A stretch of DNA of 64,000 bases from Rugamonas brunnea (GTDB lineage Bacteria > Pseudomonadota > Gammaproteobacteria > Burkholderiales > Burkholderiaceae_D), in NCBI RefSeq assembly GCF_014042345.1, contig NZ_JACEZT010000003.1, positions 1 through 64,000 on the forward strand, given 5' to 3'. Positions 18,504 to 25,743 of this stretch are shown here, in pieces; the first letter of the stretch is position 1, and each line of letters starts with the position of its first letter. Under the pieces are notes generated by a model. That model did not search any database and was not told the DNA's origin. It saw only the letters and a program-made list of their open reading frames with translations. Made by a program: the position numbers and the translations under genes.

Positions 18504-19724
18504 TCAGGCCAGCGTGAGGAAACGCATGGGGTCGACCTTCCACTTGGACGGCGACTCGTGGCCGACGATCTTGTCGCCGCCGCCAAAGCCCAGCCCGCGC
18601 GACAAGTCGATGGTTTCCGGCTTGATGTAGAGATTTTGCTTGGTGTTGAAGAACACGTTGACCTTGGGCGCCAGCAGATTGGTCTCATGCGGTTCGATCA
18701 CCACGCCCAGCCGCCCCGATTCCAGCAACACCATGGTGCCGACCGGATAAATACCCACGCAGCGCATGAATTCCTGCGCATACACGGGATTGAAGTGGAA
18801 TTTGCTCCACTCATAGATCTTGCGCAAGGCGGCCGCCGCCGACATGCCCTTGTGATAGCAGCGATCTGCCGTGATCGCGTCATAAACGTCGACAATGGCC
18901 GCCATCTGCGCCAGTTCGCTGATGCCCTCGCCGGCCTGCTTGTCGGGATAGCCGCTGCCGTCGCGGCGCTCGTGGTGGTGCAACGTGATGTCGAGCGGTA
19001 TCGGTCCCACCTCGGGCGACTGCAGCAGGATGTCGTAGCCATCCTTAGGATGGCGCTTGATGATGGCGAATTCCTCGTCCGTGAGCGGCCCCGGCTTGTT
19101 CAGGATGGCGTCCGGCACCAGCGCCTTGCCGGTGTCGTGCAGCAAACCGCCGAGGCCGGCCTGGTGGGTCAGCGCGGGGTCCATGCCGCGCGAACGGCAA
19201 AACGCCACCAGCAGCGCACACACGCTGACGGAATGGAGGAAGGTGTAGTCGTCCTTGGTCTTGATGCGCAGCAAGCCCACCAGCGCACCCGGGTTGCGCA
19301 GGATCGATTCCGTGATGTTCTGCACCACCGGCTGCACCTGGTCCAGCTCGATCGCCTTGCCCAGCCGCGCGTCGCGCATCACGCTGCGCACCAGGGTCGA
19401 CGCCTGGTGCCGGATCTGGGTCGCGCGCGCCATTTCCTCGCCCAGCGACACGCGCGTCACCACCACCGGCTTGGCCGCCAGCTCCACCAGTTCGCGCTCC
19501 GTTTCCGCCTGCGCCTCGGCCAGCGTGGGCGCGTTTTCCACGTCCAACCCCTTGTCGCTGTCGATCACGACGTCGTGGATGCCGGACTGGATGATCTTGC
19601 GGATCTCGTCTTCGCTGCTGATCAGGAAACGGTTGCGGATAAACGGATGGGTCATCCAGTCACAACTGAGATCATGGATGTACATGCCCACTTTCAGCTG
19701 TGAGGAATCGACTTTCTTAAACAT
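18504..19724 (-). CDS. HD-GYP cyclic di-GMP phosphodiesterase with DUF3391
   Basis: A 406-residue protein. Residues 1-130 are DUF3391 (VDSSQLKVGMYIHDLSCDWM), which often precedes HD-GYP. The catalytic domain carries GLLHDTGKALVPDAILNKPG, FAIIKRHPKDGYDIL and the HD-GYP signature HHHERRDGSGYP, so the metal ligands and GYP motif are complete and it should degrade cyclic di-GMP. A C-terminal extension of about 70 residues is typical. The ATG at 19724 is chosen over a GTG at 19733. It ends 18 bases from the diguanylate cyclase stop on the opposite strand. Confidence 0.93.
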   Translation of the reverse strand: MFKKVDSSQLKVGMYIHDLSCDWMTHPFIRNRFLISSEDEIRKIIQSGIHDVVIDSDKGLDVENAPTLAEAQAETERELVELAAKPVVVTRVSLGEEMARATQIRHQASTLVRSVMRDARLGKAIELDQVQPVVQNITESILRNPGALVGLLRIKTKDDYTFLHSVSVCALLVAFCRSRGMDPALTHQAGLGGLLHDTGKALVPDAILNKPGPLTDEEFAIIKRHPKDGYDILLQSPEVGPIPLDITLHHHERRDGSGYPDKQAGEGISELAQMAAIVDVYDAITADRCYHKGMSAAAALRKIYEWSKFHFNPVYAQEFMRCVGIYPVGTMVLLESGRLGVVIEPHETNLLAPKVNVFFNTKQNLYIKPETIDLSRGLGFGGGDKIVGHESPSKWKVDPMRFLTLA

Positions 19725-19862
19725 ACAGAACACTCACAAAGGAAGCTGGAAGGGCAAGAAGCGTTAGAATGAGTATAACAAATAGTTTCTGTCCAGGACT
19801 ATGTTTTGCAATTCCGGCAGCATTTGTATCCGGTTTTTTACATATTACGCAACACAAGTTCC

Positions 19863-20798
19863 ATGGAATTACGCCAACTTCGCTATTTTGTCGCTATCGT
19901 CGATCATGGTTCGCTATCGCGCGCCGCACTGGTGCTCCATGTGGCCCAACCCGCCCTGACCCAGCAACTGCGCCAGCTGGAACAGGAGCTCGACGCACAA
20001 CTGCTGCACCGCACGGCCCAGGGCGTGCTCAGCACCGACGCCGGCAAGGTGTTCTACCAGCACGCGCAAGCGATCCTCAAGCAGGTGGCTGACGCGCGCT
20101 CGGCCGTCACGCAATCGGCCACGCGCCCATCCGGCAGCGTCACCCTGGGACTGCCGCACAGCATCTCGGGCGCGCTGGCGCTGCCGCTGTTGATGGCCGC
20201 CCGCCAGCAGTATCCGGAAATCACACTGCAACTGACGGAGGAATTGACGGGTAACCTGAGCGAGCAGCTCAAATCGGGCCGGGTCAACCTGGCCGTGCTG
20301 TTCGACGATGGCCAGCTGACGCCGTTCGCCTGCACCGCGCTGGCGGAGGAGGAGTTGCGCTTCATTTGCCGCGCCGACGCCGCCTGTGCGCCGGAAGGCG
20401 CATCGATCACGCTGGCGCAGGCGCTGGCCGCGCCGCTGATCCTGCCGGGCCTGCAACATGGCGTGCGGCCGCGCATTGAAAGCGTGGCGCGCACGGTGGG
20501 ACTGGCGCCGGGCGACGTCATCGAGATCAATTCGATCGCCATCCTCAAGTCCGCCATCCTGGCCGGCATGGGCGCCACCATCCTTCCCGTCGCCCCTGTG
20601 CTGGATGAAGTGAAACGGGGCACCATGCGCAGCTACCGCATCCACAATCCCGCCATCTCGCGCACGGTGGTGTTGTGCGCGTCGAAGAACATCCCGCTGA
20701 CCAACGCGGCCGCCGCCATCAGCCGGCTCGCGGTACAAGTCACGGCCGAGCTGTGCGCCGGCGGCACCTGGCTGGGCGCCAGGGCGCTGTCCTCATAA
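19863..20798 (+). CDS. LysR-family transcriptional regulator (Nac/CynR-like)
   Basis: A 311-residue regulator. The winged-helix domain is at the N-terminus (MELRQLRYFVAIVDHGSLSR; AQPALTQQLRQLEQELDAQL), followed by the periplasmic-binding-like effector domain from about residue 90. The MELRQLRYFVAIVDHGSLSRAA opening is typical of the Nac-type subgroup. The start at 19863 begins exactly at the conserved opening; the frame continues upstream without resemblance. No divergent target gene is adjacent, so the regulon cannot be named. It ends 13 bases before the convergent HicA-like/HTH gene. Confidence 0.9.
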   Translation: MELRQLRYFVAIVDHGSLSRAALVLHVAQPALTQQLRQLEQELDAQLLHRTAQGVLSTDAGKVFYQHAQAILKQVADARSAVTQSATRPSGSVTLGLPHSISGALALPLLMAARQQYPEITLQLTEELTGNLSEQLKSGRVNLAVLFDDGQLTPFACTALAEEELRFICRADAACAPEGASITLAQALAAPLILPGLQHGVRPRIESVARTVGLAPGDVIEINSIAILKSAILAGMGATILPVAPVLDEVKRGTMRSYRIHNPAISRTVVLCASKNIPLTNAAAAISRLAVQVTAELCAGGTWLGARALSS

Positions 20799-20810
20799 GC
20801 GACGGCCCGG

Positions 20811-21608
20811 TCAGACCAGCAACATCTGCAATTCCCGCTGCAAGTGGGGTACCAGCGCGGGCGCGGCCTTGGCCAGATTGACCTGCTTGGCCGTCTCCGC
20901 CACCTCGGCCACGCCGGCGGCGACCGGGTAAGCCCCCCTGGCCAACAGCCACTTCAGCACGTCGATCAAATGCCACACGGCGATGCTGCCGTCATGCACA
21001 GGCGCCGGGAAGCTGGTGGCATGGTTGACCATCAATTTGCGCATGTTCTGGCGCGTGGTACCGACCAACTCGGCCACATCGGTCAGACCGACGAAGTCGG
21101 GACCGGCCTCGATCAGGCGGGCGCTGGGCACGGCCTGTTTGACGTCGGCCAGCGCGCTGAGCAGCGCGGCCTGTGCGCTTTCGGCCTCGCGCGTGAATTC
21201 CAGCGCGATGCGGCCCGGCTGCCCGATACCGATCAGCGCATCGTCGCAGCCCGCAGCGCCTAACCGTTCCACGATGTCTTCCTGATGGCAGTCCTGCGGG
21301 GACAATTGGTACTTGAGGATAAACAGATATTCCATAATCTCACTCCGTTTTTTTGCCGCTACAACGGTCTTATGTACTGTGCAATTGTCGACTGCGCGCC
21401 GTATGGACTTGGCGTGGTTGCCCGGGTTCTTGGGTGTGCTCCAGATACTGGTAATACAAAATTCCCCGCAGCGGCAATCATTATTGTTGAAGGGACAGTA
21501 AATGCGCCCCCAGGCGTGGCTGCCGCCCACTTTGACTGACCATCCATGCTCTTCCGCATACCGCAGCGCGGCATCAACATCTTTGTGCGGATGTGATGTT
21601 CGGTTCAT
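20811..21608 (-). CDS. HicA-like domain fused to helix-turn-helix protein (toxin-antitoxin-like)
   Basis: One frame of 265 residues that looks like two proteins. Residues 1-87 (from 21608) resemble the small double-stranded-RNA-binding fold of HicA: EEHGWSVKVGGSHAWGRIYC, with GGSH matching the catalytic GSH of HicA, then TSIWSTPKNPGNHAKSIRRA. Four cysteines (CRCGEFC and an earlier CPF) could bind metal. From 21335 a second protein begins (MEYLFILKYQLS) with its own GGAG seven bases upstream; it has a ferredoxin-like N-terminal part and an HTH (FVGLTDVAELVGTTRQNMRK). I recall similar pairs as separate adjacent genes. They are joined here because of an A7 run at 21348-21354; one extra A would end the first protein at TGA four bases before the second ATG. 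Function is inference. Confidence 0.7.
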   Translation of the reverse strand: MNRTSHPHKDVDAALRYAEEHGWSVKVGGSHAWGRIYCPFNNNDCRCGEFCITSIWSTPKNPGNHAKSIRRAVDNCTVHKTVVAAKKRSEIMEYLFILKYQLSPQDCHQEDIVERLGAAGCDDALIGIGQPGRIALEFTREAESAQAALLSALADVKQAVPSARLIEAGPDFVGLTDVAELVGTTRQNMRKLMVNHATSFPAPVHDGSIAVWHLIDVLKWLLARGAYPVAAGVAEVAETAKQVNLAKAAPALVPHLQRELQMLLV

Positions 21609-21618
21609 TGCTGCCTCC

Positions 21619-21647
21619 AGATTAATCACTGCCCTCGCGGTTGTCAA
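21619..21647 (-). promoter_or_regulatory. Consensus sigma-70 promoter of the HicA-like/HTH unit
   Basis: On the minus strand TTGACA (21642-21647), a 17-base spacer and TAATCT (21619-21624) form a near-ideal promoter. The ATG at 21608 lies only ten bases after the -10. Transcription would begin three or four bases before the ATG, and the GGAGG at 21614-21618 would mostly precede the transcript. The first protein would then be translated from a nearly leaderless message from this promoter, while the HTH protein keeps its own ribosome site. Confidence 0.65.
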
Positions 21648-21783
21648 GTGAAACCAATTTAACGGCGATGCACTTGCCAACCGCCCCAGTCTGCGCTTGG
21701 CCTATCGGCCAGGCTTGTGGCAGCGCAGCCGCGCACCTGATCAGCCCCATCACTTTTTCTTATGCCCCCATCCAGAAACGCTA

Positions 21784-21806
21784 TTTCCGTTAACGTCAAC
21801 TAATCT
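21784..21806 (+). promoter_or_regulatory. Operator-like CGTTAACGTCAAC box before the oxidoreductase gene
   Basis: TTCCGTTAACGTCAAC at 21785-21800 shares 13 of 16 positions with the left part of the operator in front of icmF (25670-25689), including the core CGTTAACGT. TAATCT (21801-21806) follows at once and may be a -10; no good -35 is visible, which fits an activator-dependent promoter. The gene starts at 21945, so the leader would be about 130 bases. The rest of the 21609-21944 gap shows nothing else recognisable. Confidence 0.4.
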
Positions 21807-21944
21807 CTACACTTGCCGCACTGCGGATGGTTGAGCCCCAACGATCCGCATCGCCGCCATAACAGGCGGCCAATGGCCCGACCCTGGTGCGCCTACCCGG
21901 CGCTCCCACAGACCGGGCGCGATCTGATACCACGGAGACAACTC

Positions 21945-24900
21945 ATGCCTGATACCACGGCCACCGGCCCTGCCACGCCCACCGGCGTCGCAGCAACCGC
22001 CACCGACCGCCTCACCACCGTCACCCTCGACGACAAGTACACCGCCACCGAAGGCGCCATCTTCCTGTCTGGCATCCAGGCCCTGGTGCGCCTGCCCATG
22101 ATGCAGCGCCAGCGCGACCAGGCCGCCGGCCTGAACACGGCCGGCTTCATCTCCGGCTACCGCGGCTCGCCGCTGGGCGGCCTCGATGAAAACCTGTGGA
22201 AGGCGCAGAAACACCTGGCCAGCCACCACGTCCAGTTCGTGCCCGGCGTCAACGAAGACCTGGCCGCCACTGCCGTGTGGGGCTCGCAGCAGGTGGATCT
22301 GATCGGCGAGGCCAAGTACGACGGCGTGTTCGCCATGTGGTACGGCAAGGGCCCCGGCGTGGACCGCTGCGGCGACGTCTTCAAGCACATGAACCACGCC
22401 GGCACCTCCAAACACGGCGGCGTGCTGCTGGTGGCCGGCGACGACCACGGCGCCTATTCGTCCACGCTGCCGCACCAGTCCGACCACCTGTTCTCGGCCT
22501 CCATGATCCCCGTGCTGTATCCGTGCAATGTGCAGGAATACCTGGACCTCGGCCTGCACGGCTGGGCCATGTCGCGCTTCTCCGGCTGCACGGTGGCGTT
22601 CAAGGCGCTGGCCGACACGGTCGAGTCGTCGGCCTCGGTGGACGCCAACCCCTTCCGCGTCGACTGCAAGATCCCGCAGGACTTCCAGATGCCCGAAGGC
22701 GGCCTGAACGCGCGCCTGTCCAGCATCCCGCTGGGCCAGCAAGCGCGCAACCAGGAAGCGCTAATGCAGGACTACAAGATCTACGCAGCCCTGGCCTACG
22801 CGCGCGAAAACAAGCTCAACCATACCACCATCACCAGTCCCGACGCCAAGCTCGGCATCATCGCCTCCGGCAAGTCCTACCTGGACGTGCTGGAAGCGCT
22901 GGAGGAACTGGGCATCGACGAAGCGATGGCAGCCAAGGTCGGCCTGCGCCTGTTCAAGGTGGCCATGCCGTGGCCGCTGGAACCGGACAGCGTGCGCGAA
23001 TTCGCGCAAGGCCTGGACGAGATCCTGGTGGTCGAGGAAAAGCGCCAGATCGTCGAGTACCAGCTCAAGGAACAGCTGTACAACTGGCGCGACGACGTGC
23101 GCCCGCGCGTGATCGGCAAGTTCGACGAGAAGGGCGAATGGGTGGCCCCGCGCGGCGAATGGCTGCTCACCTCCAAGGCCGACTTCTCCGTGTCGCAAGT
23201 GGCGCGCGTGATCGCCAGCCGCGTGTCGCGCCTGATCTCGGACCCCGTCACGTGCGACCACATCAAGGCGCGCCTGTCCTTCCTGGACGCCAAGGACGCC
23301 GTGCTGAAAAAAGCCATCGACACGCCGTTCCGCCCCGCGTTCTACTGCTCCGGCTGCCCGCACAACACCTCGACCAAGGTGCCCGACGGCAGCCTGGCGC
23401 TGGCCGGCATCGGCTGCCACGTGATGGCCACCTCGATCTACCCCGAGCACAACAAGCTGACCACCCACATGGGCGGTGAAGGCGCGCCGTGGATAGGCCA
23501 GGCCGCGTTCTCCAAGTTGCCGCACGTGTTCCAGAACCTGGGCGACGGCACCTACTTCCACTCCGGCTACCTGGCGATCCGCGCGGCGGTGGCGGCCAAG
23601 GTCAACATGACCTACAAGATCTTGTACAACGACGCCGTCGCCATGACGGGCGGCCAGCCGGTGGACGGCACCACCTCGGTGCCCATGATCGCCCAGCAGA
23701 TGGCGGCCGAGGGCGTGAAACGCATCGCGCTGGTGACGGAAGACCTGAACCGCTACACCGACCGCTCGGCCCTGCCCGCCATCGTCAGCCTGCACGACCG
23801 CAAGGAGATGGACGCCGTGCAGCGCGAACTGCGCGAGGTGCAGGGCGTATCGGTGCTGATCTACGACCAGACCTGCGCGGCCGAGAAGCGCCGCCGCCGC
23901 AAGAAGGGCGAGTTCCCCGACCCGGCCAAGCGCATGGTGATCAACGAAGCCGTGTGCGAAGGCTGCGGCGACTGCGGCATCCAGTCCAACTGCACCTCCA
24001 TCCTGCCCAAGGAGACGGAGTTCGGCCGCAAGCGCACCATCGACCAGTCCTCGTGCAACAAGGACTACTCGTGCGTGAAAGGCTTCTGCCCCAGCTTCGT
24101 GACGGTGGAAGGCGGCACGCTGAAAAAGACCAAGACCGGCGTCAGCAAGGATGACGCGGACGACGGTTTCGGCCCGCTGCCCGTGCCCTCCCTGCCCGAC
24201 TGCGAACAGCCGTACAACATCCTCATCAACGGCATCGGCGGCACCGGCGTGATCACGGTCGGCGCGCTGATGGGCATGGCCGCCCACCTGGAGGGCAAGG
24301 GCGCGTCCGTGCTCGACATGACGGGCATGTCGCAGAAAAACGGCTCGGTCACCTCGCACGTGAAGATCGCCCGCACTCCGGCCCACCTGCGCGCCCAGCG
24401 CATCGCCACCGGCGAGGCCGATTTGGTGCTCGGTTGCGACATGCTGACGGCCGGCGCCGCCGACGCCGTCTCCAAGATGCGTCCGGGCCGCACCATGGCC
24501 GTGGTCAACCTGCACGAGCAGCCGCCCGGCACCTTCGCCCAGAACGCCGACTGGCAGTATCCGGTGGATGAAGTGCGCGCCCTGATCAGCGAATCCGTCG
24601 GCGCCGAGCAGTTCCACAGCGCCGATTTCATCAATGCTACCAAGCTGGCCACGGCGCTGATGGGCGACTCGATCGCCGCCAACCTGTTCATGCTCGGTTA
24701 CGCATGGCAGAAGGGCCGCATCCCGCTCACCGAAGCGTCGCTGCTGCGCGCCATCGAATTGAACGGCGTGGGCATCGCCGCCAACAAGCGCAGCTTCCTG
24801 TGGGGCCGCCGCGCCGCCGTCGACTTCCGGCGCGTGGAAAAGATCGCCACGCCGACCCAGGCCGTGGTGGTGCAGATGCCGCAAAGCCTGGACACGGTCA

Positions 24901-25529
24901 TCAAGCGCCGCGTGCAATTCCTCACCGACTACCAGGACGCGGCCTACGCGGCCCGCTACGAGCAACTGGTGGCGCAGGTGCGCGCCAGGGAAACGGCGCT
25001 GGGACTGGGCAACAAGCTGACCACGGCCGTCGCCAAGTCCTGCTTCAAGCTGATGTCGTACAAGGATGAATACGAAGTGGCGCGCCTGTACACGGATGGC
25101 CGCTTCGTCGAGCAGCTCCAGCAGCAGTTCGAAGGCGACTTCACGCTCAAGTTCAACCTGGCGCCGCCGCTGCTGGCGCGCAAGGATGCCAAGGGCCACC
25201 TGGTGAAGGCGGAATTCGGCTCGTGGATGTGGCACGCCTTCCGTCTGCTGGCCAAGGCCAAGGGCCTGCGCGGCGGCATGTTCGATATCTTCGGCTACAC
25301 GGAAGAGCGTAAGATGGAACGTGCCCTGATCACGGAATACCGTGACATGACGGCCGCCATCCTCGGCAAGCTGACGGCCGAAAACTATGAAACGGCGGTG
25401 GCGCTGGCGGCGCTGCCGGAAAAAGTACGCGGCTTCGGCCACGTGAAGGAGAAGGCCGTGGCCCAGTTCCATGTCGAGAAAGCGCGCCTGATGGGCGTGC
25501 TTGACGGCGGCCACCAGCACGCGGCCTGA
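21945..25529 (+). CDS. Indolepyruvate / 2-oxoacid ferredoxin oxidoreductase, fused
   Basis: A 1194-residue single-chain oxidoreductase of the indolepyruvate ferredoxin oxidoreductase family, which oxidatively decarboxylates aryl- or branched-chain 2-oxoacids to acyl-CoA with thiamine diphosphate. Seen in order: alpha-like N-terminal domain (GFISGYRGSPLGGLDENLWK), TPP-binding region (FRPAFYCSGCPHNTSTKVPD; NDAVAMTGGQPVDGTTSVPM), a 4Fe-4S motif VCEGCGDCGIQSNC plus SCNKDYSCVKGFCP, and a gamma-like domain (NGIGGTGVITVGALMGMAAH). The ATG at 21945 has GGAGA eight bases upstream. Length is normal for the bacterial fused form. Its neighbour icmF and a shared operator type suggest a role in valine/isoleucine-derived 2-oxoacid breakdown; indolepyruvate as substrate is equally possible. 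Confidence 0.92.
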   Translation: MPDTTATGPATPTGVAATATDRLTTVTLDDKYTATEGAIFLSGIQALVRLPMMQRQRDQAAGLNTAGFISGYRGSPLGGLDENLWKAQKHLASHHVQFVPGVNEDLAATAVWGSQQVDLIGEAKYDGVFAMWYGKGPGVDRCGDVFKHMNHAGTSKHGGVLLVAGDDHGAYSSTLPHQSDHLFSASMIPVLYPCNVQEYLDLGLHGWAMSRFSGCTVAFKALADTVESSASVDANPFRVDCKIPQDFQMPEGGLNARLSSIPLGQQARNQEALMQDYKIYAALAYARENKLNHTTITSPDAKLGIIASGKSYLDVLEALEELGIDEAMAAKVGLRLFKVAMPWPLEPDSVREFAQGLDEILVVEEKRQIVEYQLKEQLYNWRDDVRPRVIGKFDEKGEWVAPRGEWLLTSKADFSVSQVARVIASRVSRLISDPVTCDHIKARLSFLDAKDAVLKKAIDTPFRPAFYCSGCPHNTSTKVPDGSLALAGIGCHVMATSIYPEHNKLTTHMGGEGAPWIGQAAFSKLPHVFQNLGDGTYFHSGYLAIRAAVAAKVNMTYKILYNDAVAMTGGQPVDGTTSVPMIAQQMAAEGVKRIALVTEDLNRYTDRSALPAIVSLHDRKEMDAVQRELREVQGVSVLIYDQTCAAEKRRRRKKGEFPDPAKRMVINEAVCEGCGDCGIQSNCTSILPKETEFGRKRTIDQSSCNKDYSCVKGFCPSFVTVEGGTLKKTKTGVSKDDADDGFGPLPVPSLPDCEQPYNILINGIGGTGVITVGALMGMAAHLEGKGASVLDMTGMSQKNGSVTSHVKIARTPAHLRAQRIATGEADLVLGCDMLTAGAADAVSKMRPGRTMAVVNLHEQPPGTFAQNADWQYPVDEVRALISESVGAEQFHSADFINATKLATALMGDSIAANLFMLGYAWQKGRIPLTEASLLRAIELNGVGIAANKRSFLWGRRAAVDFRRVEKIATPTQAVVVQMPQSLDTVIKRRVQFLTDYQDAAYAARYEQLVAQVRARETALGLGNKLTTAVAKSCFKLMSYKDEYEVARLYTDGRFVEQLQQQFEGDFTLKFNLAPPLLARKDAKGHLVKAEFGSWMWHAFRLLAKAKGLRGGMFDIFGYTEERKMERALITEYRDMTAAILGKLTAENYETAVALAALPEKVRGFGHVKEKAVAQFHVEKARLMGVLDGGHQHAA

Positions 25530-25663
25530 TCCCGAAGGCGCGGCCGGCCCCGCTTTCCTGGCAATCTTGCCCGGAAATCAAGGCCGGCCCGCCGCCACCA
25601 GACACCACCCCGGCCGGGGCGTGGCTGGCGTCATACAAGCCAACGCCGAGCCAGCGATTTCGC

Positions 25664-25695
25664 TTGACTTGACGTTAACGTAAACGTCATATAAT
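25664..25695 (+). promoter_or_regulatory. icmF promoter with 20-bp palindromic operator filling the spacer
   Basis: TTGACT (25664-25669) and TATAAT (25690-25695) are separated by exactly the 20-bp near-palindrome TGACGTTAACGTAAACGTCA (18 of 20 positions symmetric). A 19-20-bp spacer occupied by the operator is the signature of promoters activated by MerR-family proteins. The ACGT-repeat type resembles operators of LiuR, the MerR regulator of branched-chain amino acid breakdown in proteobacteria. Assignment to LiuR is inference; no such regulator is in the window (the MerR gene at 48051 is far away and has a different dyad). Confidence 0.65.
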
Positions 25696-25743
25696 TTGAC
25701 GACTGCCTGACCACGCCTCGCGCCCAGAATGACAAGGACACCC

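Noticed and set aside
18484..18505. 22-bp near-palindrome at the cyclase/HD-GYP junction as a terminator
   Set aside because: It has no loop and no T-run and lies in very GC-rich DNA; it could be chance.
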